Shown here: piece by piece, positions 1 through 8,810 of the stretch
How positions within the stretch are numbered: the first letter of the stretch is position 1
Layout of the letters: each line of letters starts with the position of its first letter
Notes under the pieces: generated by a model
Databases searched by the model: none
Told to the model about the DNA's origin: nothing
What the model saw: only the letters and a program-made list of their open reading frames with translations
Made by a program: the position numbers and the translations under genes
Source: Proluteimonas luteida
Lineage (GTDB): Bacteria; Pseudomonadota; Gammaproteobacteria; Xanthomonadales; Xanthomonadaceae
Reading direction: 5' to 3'
Length of the DNA stretch: 64,000 nucleotides
Assembly (NCBI RefSeq): GCF_021191695.1
Contig: NZ_JAIWPT010000017.1
Coordinates: forward strand, 16,864-80,863

Positions 1-2
1 AG

Positions 3-1010
3 GAGGACCTGATCGAGGAGATCGTGCGCATCCACGGCTACGACCGGGTGCCGACGACGCTGCCCGGAGGCGCGGCCCGCATTGCCGCTCCCAGTGAAAC
101 GCAGCTGGCCGAGGCCGAGCTGCGCCGCCAGCTGGTCGCGCGCGATTGCCTGGAAACCGTGAACTACGCCTTCGTCGACGCAAGCCTGCTGCGCGACTGG
201 CAGCTCGAGGCCGGCAGCGTGCCGCTGGCCAATCCGTTGAGCGCCGAGCTCGGCGTGATGCGCACCGCGCTGCTGCCCGGGCTGGTCGACGCGCTGGCGC
301 GCAATCTCGCGCGCCAGCAGTCGCGCGTGCGCCTGTTCGAACTGGGCAAGGCGTTCGCCGCCGCCGGCACGCAAGGCGATGCGCCGGTCGAGACGCCGCG
401 CATCGCCGCCGCGGTCGCCGGCGACAGCCGCGGCGAGCAGTGGGGCGAGGCCGCGCGCCCGGCCGACTACTTCGACCTCAAGGGCGACCTGGAAAGCCTG
501 GCCGCGCTGTCGGGCGCGACGCTCGCGTTCGTGCGCGCAACCGCCCCATTCGGGCATCCCGGCCGTTCGGCCGACGTCCTGCGCGACGGCGTGCGCGTGG
601 GCTGGATCGGCGAGCTGCATCCGCGCCTGCTGCGCGCCCGCGACATCGACGTGCCGGTGATCGCATTCGAACTCGATGCCGAGGCGCTGCGCCGGCGGCC
701 GTTGCCACGCGCGCGCGCGCTGTCGAAATTCCCGTCCGTGCGCCGGGACCTGGCGGTCGTGGTCGCCGAATCGGTGCCCTGGTCGGCGCTCGAGGCGACG
801 ATCCGGGCGGCCGCGGGCCCGTTGCTGGCCGATGTGCGGCTGTTCGACCGTTACGCCGGGCAGGGGGTCGAACCGGGATGCAGGAGTCTCGCCATGGGCT
901 TGATCCTGCAGGAGAATTCGCGCACCCTGACCGACCGCGATGTGGATGCGGTGGTAACGGACGTGATCGCCGCGCTGCAGCGCGAGCATGACGCGAAGAT
1001 CAGAGGCTGA
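3..1010 (+). CDS. pheT: Phenylalanine--tRNA ligase beta subunit, 3' part
   Basis: The beta subunit works with PheS in the alpha2-beta2 synthetase that charges tRNA-Phe in the cytoplasm. The window opens inside the gene: the frame is already open at base 3 and reads [16 protein letters not shown], the junction between the B5 and catalytic-like modules. The visible part holds the inactive catalytic core (about residues 50-230 of the fragment) and a C-terminal anticodon-binding FDX-ACB domain ([13 protein letters not shown], then a conserved Gly/Glu/Thr-rich end). About 335 residues are present; the full protein is near 790, so more than half lies upstream. ihfA follows after 19 bases, the usual gammaproteobacterial pheST-ihfA order, which supports the call. 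Confidence 0.95.
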   Translation, partial: EDLIEEIVRIHGYDRVPTTLPGGAARIAAPSETQLAEAELRRQLVARDCLETVNYAFVDASLLRDWQLEAGSVPLANPLSAELGVMRTALLPGLVDALARNLARQQSRVRLFELGKAFAAAGTQGDAPVETPRIAAAVAGDSRGEQWGEAARPADYFDLKGDLESLAALSGATLAFVRATAPFGHPGRSADVLRDGVRVGWIGELHPRLLRARDIDVPVIAFELDAEALRRRPLPRARALSKFPSVRRDLAVVVAESVPWSALEATIRAAAGPLLADVRLFDRYAGQGVEPGCRSLAMGLILQENSRTLTDRDVDAVVTDVIAALQREHDAKIRG

Positions 1011-1029
1011 GGACGCAGGGGTAATCAGC

Positions 1030-1347
1030 ATGGCATTGACCAAGGCGGACATGGCCGAGAAGCTCTACGAGGAAGTCGGCCTGAACAAGCGCGAGGCGAA
1101 GGAATTCGTCGACGCCTTCTTCGACGTGCTGCGCGAGGCGCTGCAGGGCGGGCGCCAGGTCAAGCTGTCGGGCTTCGGCAATTTCGACCTGCGCCGCAAG
1201 AACGAGCGCCCCGGCCGCAATCCCAAGACCGGCGAGGAGATCCCGATCTCCGCGCGTACCGTGGTCACGTTCCGCCCGGGCCAGAAGCTGAAGGAACGCG
1301 TCGAGGCCTACGCCGGCAGCGGCCAAGGCGGAGCGGCGCATGCTTGA
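1030..1347 (+). CDS. ihfA: Integration host factor subunit alpha
   Basis: IHF-alpha pairs with IHF-beta to bend DNA sharply at specific sites, helping recombination, replication and transcription. The 105-residue product matches the family length. [12 protein letters not shown] at the N-terminus, the GFGNFDLR core strand and the beta-arm [12 protein letters not shown], whose proline intercalates into DNA, are all present. An in-frame ATG 14 codons upstream would add a non-conserved tail, so the MALTK start is chosen; AGGGG lies shortly before it. The last 8 bases overlap the MerR gene, suggesting translational coupling. The C-terminus ends in a short Gly/Ala tail typical of xanthomonads. Confidence 0.97.
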   Translation: MALTKADMAEKLYEEVGLNKREAKEFVDAFFDVLREALQGGRQVKLSGFGNFDLRRKNERPGRNPKTGEEIPISARTVVTFRPGQKLKERVEAYAGSGQGGAAHA

Positions 1348-1696
1348 CCCGGGCAGCAACCGCGAGCTTCCGCCGATCCCGGCCAAGCGCTATTTCACCA
1401 TCGGCGAGGTCAGCGAGCTGTGCGACGTCAAGCCGCACGTGCTGCGCTACTGGGAGACCGAATTCCCCAGCCTCAGCCCGGTCAAGCGCCGCGGCAACCG
1501 CCGCTACTACCAGCGCCACGACGTGCTGATGGTGCGCCAGATCCGCGGCCTGCTGTACGAGCAGGGCTACACCATCGGCGGCGCGCGCCTGCGGCTCGAG
1601 GGCGAGGGCGCCAAGCAGGAATCCGCACTCAGCAGCCAGATCGTGCGCCAGGTGCGCATGGAGCTCGAGGACGTGCTGCAGCTGCTGAAGCGTTGA
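1340..1696 (+). CDS. MerR-family transcriptional regulator
   Basis: A 118-residue protein with a winged-helix MerR DNA-binding domain at about residues 16-85 ([22 protein letters not shown]) and a C-terminal helix rich in Gln, Glu and Leu (about 95-118) that would dimerise as a coiled coil. There is no effector-binding domain and no cysteine set for metal sensing, so its signal is unknown. It overlaps the end of ihfA by 8 bases and belongs to the conserved pheT-ihfA-merR block of gammaproteobacteria. Its target is not evident from the sequence. Confidence 0.9.
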   Translation: MLDPGSNRELPPIPAKRYFTIGEVSELCDVKPHVLRYWETEFPSLSPVKRRGNRRYYQRHDVLMVRQIRGLLYEQGYTIGGARLRLEGEGAKQESALSSQIVRQVRMELEDVLQLLKR

Positions 1697-1742
1697 GCGC
1701 AGGTCAGCAGAGCGAAGGCTAGGGGAAATCCCCGAGGCCCGG

Positions 1743-1748
1743 TATAAT
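1743..1748 (+). promoter_or_regulatory. -10 box of the tRNA-Pro promoter
   Basis: A perfect TATAAT lies 9 bases before the first base of tRNA-Pro. No convincing -35 hexamer is visible at the expected distance. The GC-rich run between them could act as a stringent-type discriminator (inference). Confidence 0.55.
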
Positions 1749-1757
1749 TTCCGATTC

Positions 1758-1834
1758 CGGGGTATAGCGCAGCCTGGTAGCGCACTTGTCTGGGGGACAA
1801 GTGGTCGTCGGTTCGAATCCGGCTACCCCGACCA
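1758..1834 (+). tRNA. tRNA-Pro (anticodon GGG)
   Basis: A full cloverleaf is readable. The acceptor stem CGGGGTA pairs with TACCCCG before ACCA, and the D-loop reads AGCCTGGTAGC. The anticodon stem CTTGT/ACAAG holds the loop CTGGGGG, giving anticodon GGG, which decodes CCC/CCU. The T-arm contains GGTTCGAATCC. CCA is encoded. A terminator follows within 40 bases. Confidence 0.97.
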
Positions 1835-1869
1835 TTACATTTCGCCCGGAGCCATCCGGGACACCGGAA

Positions 1870-1895
1870 AACCCCTGGTCTTCAGGGGTTTTTTT
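1870..1895 (+). terminator. Rho-independent terminator after tRNA-Pro
   Basis: The stem AACCCCTG pairs with CAGGGGTT around the loop GTCTT and runs into seven T residues. It ends the tRNA-Pro transcript. It is also the left part of a longer sequence repeated downstream of secF. Confidence 0.85.
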
Positions 1896-2130
1896 GTGCT
1901 TCTCCGGTTTTCGGGATTCCTCGATCATAGGTCGGGGCAACGCTCCCGACAGCGGAGCCTCCGGCTGGGCCGGATCGGCGGAGTCCACGACGCCTCGCGA
2001 ACCCGAAACGCCGCGCACGTCGGCCGCGTGGGGCCGACCTACGCAAGGTCCGGGCAGCCGTCTTCCCCTGTCATGTCGAGAAATCGAGTCGGAAGCGCTT
2101 GCCGGTTGCGTAGGACTGTTCTCCGCTAGG
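1896..2130. repeat. Intergenic REP-like repeat region
   Basis: No gene is supported here. The segment at 1924-1951 (GATCATAGGTCGGGGCAACG and on) is nearly identical to 52256-52283, and the likeness extends left through the preceding T-tract. An inverted partner, GGGGCCGACCTACG, lies at about 2031-2044, so the pair could fold into a long hairpin of REP/BIME type. Confidence 0.5.
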
Positions 2131-2144
2131 TTGACCGAAGTCAA
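2131..2144 (+). promoter_or_regulatory. Possible CRP/FNR-type binding site
   Basis: TTGACCGAAGTCAA is a perfect 5-4-5 inverted repeat, 48 bases before the nitroreductase start. It matches the TTGAT-N4-ATCAA consensus of FNR/ANR/DNR regulators except for one symmetric change in each half. Known family: Acg-like nitroreductases often belong to low-oxygen regulons. The regulatory role is inference. Confidence 0.4.
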
Positions 2145-2192
2145 TGCCCTGTCACGCCACGGGCGTACAGTGGCTTCGACCAGGAGGATGCG

Positions 2193-3281
2193 ATGAAACG
2201 GCGAAACGTGCTGGCCGGCGTCGGCGGTGCGGTCGTGCTGGCGGGGGCCGGCGCGCTGGGCTGGCGCTCGGCGGTCGGTTCTGCGGGCGACTACCAGGCC
2301 TATACCGAAAGACTGCGGGCGCCGTTGCCGGCGCATGCCGGGATCGAGGACCTCGTCCGCTACGCGACGCTTGCCGCCAACAGCCACAACACCCAGCCCT
2401 GGCGCTTCCGCGCCGGGCCGGCCCTGCTCGACATCCTGCCCGACCTGTCGCGCGCCACGCCCGCGGTCGATCCGGACGACCATCACCTGTTCGTCAGCCT
2501 GGGCTGCGCCGCCGAGAACCTGGCCATCGCCGGTGCCGCGAGCGGGCGGCCTGGTGAATTGATGCCGCAGGAAGACGGCAGCGTCCGCTATGCCTACATC
2601 GAATCCGGGTCGCGTCCCGACCCGCTGCTGGCGGCGATTCCGCAACGGCAGTCCACGCGCGCCCTGTATGACGGCCGCCCCGTTGCCGCCGCGGACATCG
2701 AGACGCTGCAGCGCGCCGCCCGCATGCCGGGCGTACGCATGCTCATCCTGACCGATCGCGCGCAGGTCGACCGGGTGCGCGACCTGGTCGTCGCCGGCAA
2801 TGACGCGCAGATGGCCGATCCCGCCTTCAGGGACGAGCTGAAGGCCTGGCTGCGCTTCAATCCGCGCAGCGCCATGGCGACGGGCGACGGCCTGCTGTCG
2901 GCCGCGACCGGCAATCCGTCGCTGCCGGACTTCCTGGGGCGCCGTGCCTTCGATGTCTTCGTCAATGCCGCGTCAGAGAACGAGAAATGCGCCCGGCACA
3001 TCGATTCCTCGGCAGGCATCGCGGTCTTCCTCGCCGAACGCGAGGACAGGGCGCACTGGGTCGCCGTCGGTCGTGCCTGTCAGCGGTTCGCGCTGGCCGC
3101 GACCACGCTCGGGCTCAAGCACGCCTACGTCAACCAGCCCGTCGAGGTGGCGGCGTTCCGTCCTGAACTGGCTGCGCTCGTCGGGGTGCCGGGCATGCGG
3201 CCGGACCTCGTGTTGCGCTTCGGCCGTGGACCGACGCTTCCGTACTCCCCGCGCCGTCCGCCGTCGGCCGTCCTGGGCTAG
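2193..3281 (+). CDS. Acg-family nitroreductase-like FMN protein with Tat signal
   Basis: A 362-residue protein of the nitroreductase superfamily, most like the Acg family (putative FMN-binding oxidoreductases). The N-terminus KRRNVLAGVGGAVVLAGAGA is a Tat-type signal with twin arginines and a hydrophobic stretch, implying export of the folded, cofactor-loaded protein. SHNTQPWRF near residue 65 is the nitroreductase flavin-site motif; a second half near QRQSTR (about 150) and a C-terminal PxLVLRFG-like end fit the Acg two-lobe layout. AGGAGG lies 5 bases before the ATG. It stands alone, and the FNR-like box upstream hints at oxygen or redox control. The substrate is unknown. Confidence 0.8.
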   Translation: MKRRNVLAGVGGAVVLAGAGALGWRSAVGSAGDYQAYTERLRAPLPAHAGIEDLVRYATLAANSHNTQPWRFRAGPALLDILPDLSRATPAVDPDDHHLFVSLGCAAENLAIAGAASGRPGELMPQEDGSVRYAYIESGSRPDPLLAAIPQRQSTRALYDGRPVAAADIETLQRAARMPGVRMLILTDRAQVDRVRDLVVAGNDAQMADPAFRDELKAWLRFNPRSAMATGDGLLSAATGNPSLPDFLGRRAFDVFVNAASENEKCARHIDSSAGIAVFLAEREDRAHWVAVGRACQRFALAATTLGLKHAYVNQPVEVAAFRPELAALVGVPGMRPDLVLRFGRGPTLPYSPRRPPSAVLG

Positions 3282-3414
3282 TCCGGAAGCCAAAGGCTTG
3301 CTGAACGAAACGGAACGCGATCGTTGCGATCCGGGCGATGGTGGCCGATCGGCGCTTGCGCGCCCCGCTGCGCGGCGGGTGTAATCGCCCGATCCCGTCA
3401 CCGGAGCACAGGGA

Positions 3415-4488
3415 ATGTCGCCACGTTCGATCACGCGCGGTCTGATGGCCCTGGGGCTGTGCCTCGCCTGGCTGTCCGCCTTCCCGCAGGCGCCTGTCGA
3501 GCCCGGTTCCGGCCCCGGTGGCGATTCGGGTGTCGATGACGGCATCGTCGCGACCCTTGTCGCGGAAGACGACGACATCGTCGACATGGGCGTGGTAGTG
3601 GTATCCGGCGTACAGCCCGGCCCGGGCCTGTGGCGCGTGTCCCGCGACGGGCACACGCTGTACGTGCTCGGCGAAGTCTCGCCATTGCCGCGCCGCATGG
3701 ACTGGATGTGGAACGAGGTGGAGACGGTGGCCGCGCAGTCGACGGTCATCCTGGCCTCGCCCGCGGTCTCGATGGGCAGCGACATCGGTGCCTTCCGCGG
3801 ACTGATGCTGGTGCCGTCGCTGCTGCGCGCGCGCCGCAATCCCGGCGGCAAGCGTCTGGCGGACGTGGTGCCGGCGGAATCCTATGCGCGCTGGCAGTCG
3901 TTGAAGGCGCGCTACATGGGCGCCAGCAACCGGGTCGAGCGCTGGCGGCCGATCTTCGCCTCGCAGGAGCTCTACAACGATGCGATCAAGCAGGTCGGCC
4001 TGCGCCAGGACAGCGTGGTCCAGCCGCTGGTCGCCCGGGTCGCCAAGGCGCATGCCATTCCGGTGGTGTCGACGACGGTCGAGATCAAGGTCGAGGACCC
4101 GAAGGCACTGATCCGGGAGTTCGGCAGCGGCCCGCTCGACGACGTGGCCTGTTTCGACCGCACGCTGGCCCGGATCGAACACGACCTGCAGCGCATGGGC
4201 GAGCGCGCCAATGCGTGGGCGACCGGCGACATCGAGGCGCTGCGCGCACTGCCGACGCAGAGCCAGTTCGCGGCCTGCATGCGGGTGCTGACCGAAAGCG
4301 GCATCGCGCAACGCCTGGGCATCACCGACATCGACCAGCAACTGGAAACGCGCTGGCTGGCGGCCGCCGAGCAGGCGCTGGCCGACAACGCCACCAGTTT
4401 CGCGACCCTGCCGATGTCGCTGGTGCTCTCGCCGGACGGCTATCTGGCGAAGCTGGCGGAGAAGGGCTACGCGGTCGAGGCGCCGTAA
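3415..4488 (+). CDS. TraB/GumN family protein
   Basis: A 357-residue exported protein. The N-terminal hydrophobic stretch (about 8-24) looks like a Sec signal peptide. It is followed by GLWRVSRDGHTLYVLGEVSP, the opening motif of the TraB/GumN family (Pfam TraB), and by a mostly helical remainder (about 100-357). The family has a Tiki-like fold and has been proposed to be peptidase-like; biochemical function in bacteria is poorly known. A low-complexity acidic linker (about 28-60) separates the signal from the domain. CCGGAG precedes the ATG. It converges with dxs across an 88-base gap. Confidence 0.78.
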   Translation: MSPRSITRGLMALGLCLAWLSAFPQAPVEPGSGPGGDSGVDDGIVATLVAEDDDIVDMGVVVVSGVQPGPGLWRVSRDGHTLYVLGEVSPLPRRMDWMWNEVETVAAQSTVILASPAVSMGSDIGAFRGLMLVPSLLRARRNPGGKRLADVVPAESYARWQSLKARYMGASNRVERWRPIFASQELYNDAIKQVGLRQDSVVQPLVARVAKAHAIPVVSTTVEIKVEDPKALIREFGSGPLDDVACFDRTLARIEHDLQRMGERANAWATGDIEALRALPTQSQFAACMRVLTESGIAQRLGITDIDQQLETRWLAAAEQALADNATSFATLPMSLVLSPDGYLAKLAEKGYAVEAP

Positions 4489-4506
4489 CGTTCGGCGGCG
4501 GGGCAT

Positions 4507-4527
4507 GGGGCGGTCGAGACCCCGCCC
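4507..4527. repeat. Degenerate REP-like palindrome between convergent genes
   Basis: GGGGCGGTCGAGACCCCGCC resembles a decayed copy of the GGCGGGTCTCGACCCGCC family found near the RAYT gene. GGGCGG can pair with CCGCCC. It sits between the convergent TraB-like gene and dxs and could act as a two-way terminator. Confidence 0.35.
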
Positions 4528-4576
4528 GATGTATGGACTCGCGCCATCCCGTAGAGCCGAGCCCATCGCATTACCA

Positions 4577-6487
4577 TCATCCCGCGACGCTGCGCACGGC
4601 CTGTGGCGCTGCCGCGAGATCCGGCCAGCGCGCCAGCAGTGCGGCGCGGATGCCGGCGGGGTCGAGGCCGGCCTCGGCCAGCAGTTCCTCGCGGCTGGCG
4701 TGGTGCTGGAACGCATCCGGCAGGCCCAGATGCAGCATCGGCATCGTGATGGCTTCCGCGCTCAGCAGCTCGGCGACACCGGAGCCGGCGCCGCCGGCGA
4801 CGACATTGTCCTCGAGGGTGACGAAGCCGTCGTGGGTCGTCGCCAGTTCCAGCAGCAGGTCGCGGTCGAGCGGCTTGACGAAGCGCATGTTGACGAGCGT
4901 CAGCCCGAGTTCCGTGGCGACCTGTTCGGCCGCCGGCACCAGTGCGCCGAAGGCCAGCAGCGCGATGCGCTGGCCACGCCGGCGCAGTTCGGCCTTGCCG
5001 ATCGGCAGCGGTTCGAGGCCGGCCTGCAGCGGGACGCCGGGACCGGTGCCGCGCGGGTAGCGCACCGCGGCCGGGCCCTGATGCAGGAAACCGGTGCTGA
5101 GCAGCTGCCGGCATTCGTTCTCGTCGGCCGGCGCCATGACCACCATGTTCGGTACGCAGCGCAGGAAGCTGAGGTCGAGGTTGCCGGCATGGGTCGCGCC
5201 ATCGGGGCCGACCACGCCGCCGCGGTCGATCGCGAACAGCACGTCGAGGTCCTGCAGGGCCACGTCGTGCACCAGCTGGTCGTAGCCGCGCTGCAGGAAC
5301 GTCGAATAGATCGCCACGACCGGCTTGGCGCCCTCGCAGGCCATGCCCGCGGCCAGCGTCACCGCGTGCTGCTCGGCGATCGCGGTGTCGAAATAGCGGT
5401 CCGGGTATTCCCGGCTGAAGCGCACCAGGCCCGAGCCTTCGCGCATCGCCGGGGTGATGCCGAGCAGGCGGTCGTCGGCGGCGGCCATGTCGCACAGCCA
5501 GTCGCTGAAGACGTCGGTGTAGGTCGGCTTTTTCGCGCCGCCCTTCGCCACCACCCCCTTGGTCGGGTCGAACGGCGAGACCGCGTGGTAGCCGATCTGG
5601 TCGCCCTCGGCCAGTTCGTAGCCCTTGCCCTTGGTGGTGATGACGTGCAGCAGCTGCGGCCCCTTGAGGCCCTTGAGCGTCTTCATCGCGCCCAGCAGCG
5701 CCGGCAGGTCGTGGCCGTCGATCGGACCGGTGTAGTGGAAGCCCATTTCCTCGAACAGCGTGGACGGCACGAACATGCCCTTCCAGTGTTCCTCCCAGCG
5801 CTTGACGAAGCGCGCCGGCGGCTTGTTCTTGTCGCCGAGCAGTTTCTTGCCGCCCTCGCGCAGCGCGTTGAGGGTCTGGCTGCCGGTCATGCGCCCCAGC
5901 ATCCGGGTCAGGCCGCCGACGGCCTCGCTGATCGACATGCGGTTGTCGTTGAGGATCACCAGCAGGTCGGGGTCGGTGTCCATGCCGCCGGCGTGGTTCA
6001 GGGCTTCGAAGGCCATGCCCGCGGTCATCGCGCCGTCGCCGATCACCGCGACCACGCGGCGGTCGTTGCCGGCGCGCGCGTTGGCGACCGCCATGCCCAG
6101 CGCGGCCGAGATCGACGTGCTGGAATGGCCGACGCCGAAGGTGTCGTACCCGGACTCCTCGCGCTTGGGGAACGGCGCCACGCCGCCCGACTGCTTGACC
6201 GTGTGGATGCGATCGCGGCGTCCGGTCAGGATCTTGTGCGGATAGGTCTGGTGGCCGACGTCCCAGACGATGCGGTCGTCGGGGGTGTCGTAGAGGTAGT
6301 GCAGGGCGGTGGTCAGTTCGATGACGCCCAGCCCGGCGCCGAAATGGCCACCGCTCCTGCCGACGGATTCGATGAGGTAGGCGCGCAGTTCGTCGGCGAT
6401 CGCGGGCAGTTCGGACTCCTCGAACTGGCGCAGGTCGGACGGCGCGTCGATGCGCGCGAGGCGCGGATAGCGCGAGGAATCGATCAT
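4577..6487 (-). CDS. dxs: 1-deoxy-D-xylulose-5-phosphate synthase
   Basis: DXS condenses pyruvate and glyceraldehyde 3-phosphate to DXP, the first step of the MEP isoprenoid pathway, using thiamine diphosphate and Mg2+. The 636-residue length is normal. In order: the N-terminal TPP domain with [34 protein letters not shown], and the GDG...N TPP/Mg motif ([18 protein letters not shown], about residue 150); the pyrimidine domain with IAEQHAV (about 370) and [11 protein letters not shown]; and the C-terminal transketolase domain. A TACAAT box lies just before the start, suggesting a very short or absent leader. The unknown gene at 6551-7801 is 63 bases upstream on the same strand. Confidence 0.98.
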   Translation of the reverse strand: MIDSSRYPRLARIDAPSDLRQFEESELPAIADELRAYLIESVGRSGGHFGAGLGVIELTTALHYLYDTPDDRIVWDVGHQTYPHKILTGRRDRIHTVKQSGGVAPFPKREESGYDTFGVGHSSTSISAALGMAVANARAGNDRRVVAVIGDGAMTAGMAFEALNHAGGMDTDPDLLVILNDNRMSISEAVGGLTRMLGRMTGSQTLNALREGGKKLLGDKNKPPARFVKRWEEHWKGMFVPSTLFEEMGFHYTGPIDGHDLPALLGAMKTLKGLKGPQLLHVITTKGKGYELAEGDQIGYHAVSPFDPTKGVVAKGGAKKPTYTDVFSDWLCDMAAADDRLLGITPAMREGSGLVRFSREYPDRYFDTAIAEQHAVTLAAGMACEGAKPVVAIYSTFLQRGYDQLVHDVALQDLDVLFAIDRGGVVGPDGATHAGNLDLSFLRCVPNMVVMAPADENECRQLLSTGFLHQGPAAVRYPRGTGPGVPLQAGLEPLPIGKAELRRRGQRIALLAFGALVPAAEQVATELGLTLVNMRFVKPLDRDLLLELATTHDGFVTLEDNVVAGGAGSGVAELLSAEAITMPMLHLGLPDAFQHHASREELLAEAGLDPAGIRAALLARWPDLAAAPQAVRSVAG

Positions 6488-6493
6488 CCGCCA

Positions 6494-6499
6494 ATTGTA
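6494..6499 (-). promoter_or_regulatory. -10 box close to the dxs start
   Basis: On the minus strand this reads TACAAT and ends 6 bases before the dxs ATG. A transcript starting about 7 bases downstream would begin at or next to the start codon. No clear -35 is seen at 16-18 bases. Confidence 0.4.
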
Positions 6500-6550
6500 A
6501 GGCTTGGCGCCCGGGCTGGCGTCATCGCAGTGTCATCAAGCGGTGGCGGC

Positions 6551-7801
6551 TCAGCGACGGCGCAGGCGCGAGAAGAAACCCGTGGCTTTCTGCGGTTCCT
6601 CGGGTTCCGCGGGCGTGTCCGCGACCTGCTGGGCATAGCCGGTGGCCAGGTTGGCGTTCACGAACCTGACTACTTCCTCGGCCGGCAGGCCGCAGGCCGC
6701 GGCGATTTCCGCGAGCGTGGCCGGGCCCTTCATCATCGCGGTGGCGATACGGAAGTGGCGCGGATACTCGCGTTCGGTCTGCGGCCACTTGCCCAGCACG
6801 AAGCGGCCGTCCGGATCGAAACCTTCGGCCAGGCTGCCGTCGCCGGCCAGCAGGCCGCCGAGCCATTGCAGGCGGCTCAGCGGCTGGACACCCGCGTCCG
6901 CGGTTTCCTTGGCCCAGGTGGCGTCGTCGACGGGCTCGAAGGCTTCGTGCCCGACCACGCCGTCGAAGTAGCGGCCCACGGGCTTCAGCGTCGACGGGCC
7001 GACGTATTCGCGCGCATCGGCATCGATCCACAGCGTCGGGCCGGCATCATGGCGATAGCGCAGGCGACCGCGCAACGCGCCGGGTGCCAGCCAGTCGGCG
7101 AACCTGCGTTCGCTTGCCGGCGCCGGGCCGGTGTCGGCGGCGTCCTCGTTGGCGCTGGCGTCGGAGGCGGTGTGCACCGTCTTCAGCAGCGCGGCGGTAT
7201 CGGTCAGGCTGGCGGTGGCGGCGGGTACGGGCGCCGGCGCGGGTGCCGGGGTGACGACAATCGTGCCCTCGGTTTTCGCCGCGTCGTCGGCTCCGGACAG
7301 GTCCTCGACGTCCGCCGGCGCAGGTGGCGCGGGGGGCGGCGCGGCGGCTTCGGCAATGTCCACCGCGCCGGTTGCATCGGCGGCCGGGCCCGGGATGGAC
7401 GCGTCCACCGCGGGGAGATCCGGCTCGATCAATGGCACCTCGGCTGGCGGTATCGCCGGCGCTGGTGCTGCGACTTCGGCATCGAGCGGAATGCCCTGGG
7501 CCTCGGCGATCTCGCGCAGCAGCGCCAGCATCGACTGCTCGTCGAACGGGCGGCCGAGGCGGTAATGGGTCTGCACCCGCGGCGCCGACGTCAGCCCGAC
7601 GACGGACTTGCCCGCTGCATGCAGCCGCAGCCAGCTCATCGGTCCGTACATGCTGTCCATGTCGACGATCACGTGCCCGGACTGCGTTTCCGGCGCCAGT
7701 TCATAGCGATCGCCGATGCGGGAATTGGCGGCGGCGAAGGCCGCGCGCAGCGCGGTTTCGGTCGCGGTATCCATTCCGCTCATGCTGATCGTCAGGGACA
7801 T
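6551..7801 (-). CDS. Unknown two-domain protein with a Pro/Ala linker
   Basis: I do not recognise a named family. The 416-residue product has an N-terminal globular part (about 1-95), an Ala/Pro/Val-rich low-complexity linker (about 100-220, with repeated PAPAPAP), and a C-terminal part (about 230-395) ending in a winged-helix-like helical segment (TLAEIAAACGLPAEEVVRFV) and a basic tail FFSRLRRR. There is no signal peptide or membrane segment, so it is probably cytoplasmic. The start MSLTISMSGMD is chosen because the longer frame upstream is arginine-rich and non-protein-like. The two-part layout with a flexible tether suggests an adaptor or a sensing domain joined to a nucleic-acid-binding-like domain (inference). 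Confidence 0.7.
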   Translation of the reverse strand: MSLTISMSGMDTATETALRAAFAAANSRIGDRYELAPETQSGHVIVDMDSMYGPMSWLRLHAAGKSVVGLTSAPRVQTHYRLGRPFDEQSMLALLREIAEAQGIPLDAEVAAPAPAIPPAEVPLIEPDLPAVDASIPGPAADATGAVDIAEAAAPPPAPPAPADVEDLSGADDAAKTEGTIVVTPAPAPAPVPAATASLTDTAALLKTVHTASDASANEDAADTGPAPASERRFADWLAPGALRGRLRYRHDAGPTLWIDADAREYVGPSTLKPVGRYFDGVVGHEAFEPVDDATWAKETADAGVQPLSRLQWLGGLLAGDGSLAEGFDPDGRFVLGKWPQTEREYPRHFRIATAMMKGPATLAEIAAACGLPAEEVVRFVNANLATGYAQQVADTPAEPEEPQKATGFFSRLRRR

Positions 7802-7945
7802 GCGGGCGTACCGGCAGACACAATTTCCGAAGTGTAGCGAGCCCCGGCCGGAATGTGCATGACGCGGGACACGTACGCGCCTGCCGCGGTGCCCGGAGCG
7901 TGCGGGCACGCCGTCCCGGTCCGGCACCGGCGTCTCCGTGTGGGG

Positions 7946-8623
7946 TCAGGCGAGGGTGCGCGGGTTGCGCTTGGGCAGGTGGTTGCTGAGGAATGCCATC
8001 TGGTCGGCGAGAATGTTGCGGTTGCTCAGGATCAGGTGCTCGACCCAACTGGGCCGGAACGGCACCGCCAGCAATGGCATCGACGCCTGCTGCGGCGTGC
8101 GTCCGCCCTTGCGTGAATTGCACTGGAAACAGGCCGCAACCACGTTCTCCCAGATGTCCAGGCCGCCCTTCGACAAGGGCTCGACATGGTCGCGCGTCAG
8201 CAGCTGGCGGCTGAAGCCGCGTCCGCAATACAGGCACAGATGGCGGTCGCGGGCGAACAGCGCGGCATTGGTCAGCGCCGGCGTCGGGTCGCAGGCACTG
8301 GGCCGCACGTGGCTGCGGCCGGCGATGATCGGGTGCAGGTGCATGCGGCTGCGGGCGCCGCTCTCGCGGCAGGTGCCGCCGCGCAGTTCGATGCAGGGCT
8401 CGCCGAGCGTCCACGCCACCGCGCCGCGCGCGTACAGGCAGGCGGCGTCCTGCCAGCTGATCCAGTTCAACGCGCGGCCGTGCGCATCCAGTGCGAGCAG
8501 ACGCACGCCGTCGCGGCGCAGGTCGCGCGCGCTGGACGGGAAAACATCGGGGGAGACTTCGGATGCCGGCGCGTTTGCGGCGCCGGTGGGGATCAGGCGT
8601 GTGATCGCGCTGTCTGCCTCCAT
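7946..8623 (-). CDS. HNH endonuclease domain protein
   Basis: A 225-residue protein with a C-terminal HNH nuclease fold (about residues 125-180): zinc knuckles CLYC and CFQC, the DH pair in TRDHVEPLSKGG, and the Asn of WENVV. It has the McrA-like HNH form widespread as a single gene in Xanthomonadales. The N-terminal 120 residues have no recognisable domain. The start MEADSAITR is preferred to an ATG 17 codons upstream. It lies alone on the minus strand with no methyltransferase or restriction partner nearby, so a role in restriction is not supported. Cellular role unknown. Confidence 0.85.
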   Translation of the reverse strand: MEADSAITRLIPTGAANAPASEVSPDVFPSSARDLRRDGVRLLALDAHGRALNWISWQDAACLYARGAVAWTLGEPCIELRGGTCRESGARSRMHLHPIIAGRSHVRPSACDPTPALTNAALFARDRHLCLYCGRGFSRQLLTRDHVEPLSKGGLDIWENVVAACFQCNSRKGGRTPQQASMPLLAVPFRPSWVEHLILSNRNILADQMAFLSNHLPKRNPRTLA

Positions 8624-8772
8624 TGCGACCGAGCATATACCCAATCGATGACAGTTTGGATGGGTCGCCGGCAATCGCGCAGCCGCGCAGGCGCGGTCCC
8701 CGGTCGCGATATGCCGCGCCGGGGCGGTTGAGGTGGAACGGTATCGCGCCCGGTTCTGCGGCCCGGCCGGAA

Positions 8773-8792
8773 CCCCGCGGCCTGCCGCGGGG
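8773..8792. terminator. GC-rich hairpin after the acyl-CoA dehydrogenase gene
   Basis: CCCCGCGG and CCGCGGGG form a perfect 8-bp stem with the loop CCTG, 19 bases past the stop codon on the minus strand. The T-tract is poor, so it may be a weak terminator or an RNA 3' end stabiliser. Confidence 0.4.
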
Positions 8793-8810
8793 TGGTGCGG
8801 CCGCGGCGCC

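Noticed and set aside
1786..2196. Open frame of 136 codons overlapping tRNA-Pro and the following gap
   Set aside because: It runs through the tRNA and its terminator and has no ribosome site or family; the region is intergenic repeat.
4505..7837. Very long open frame antisense to dxs and the gene after it (over 1100 codons)
   Set aside because: It mirrors the codon pattern of high-GC genes on the minus strand; its translation is Arg/Gly/Gln/His-rich with no domain, while the dxs frame is unmistakable.
7946..8623. HNH gene as part of a restriction or defence system
   Set aside because: No methyltransferase, helicase or other defence gene is adjacent, and single HNH genes of this type are common in the group.
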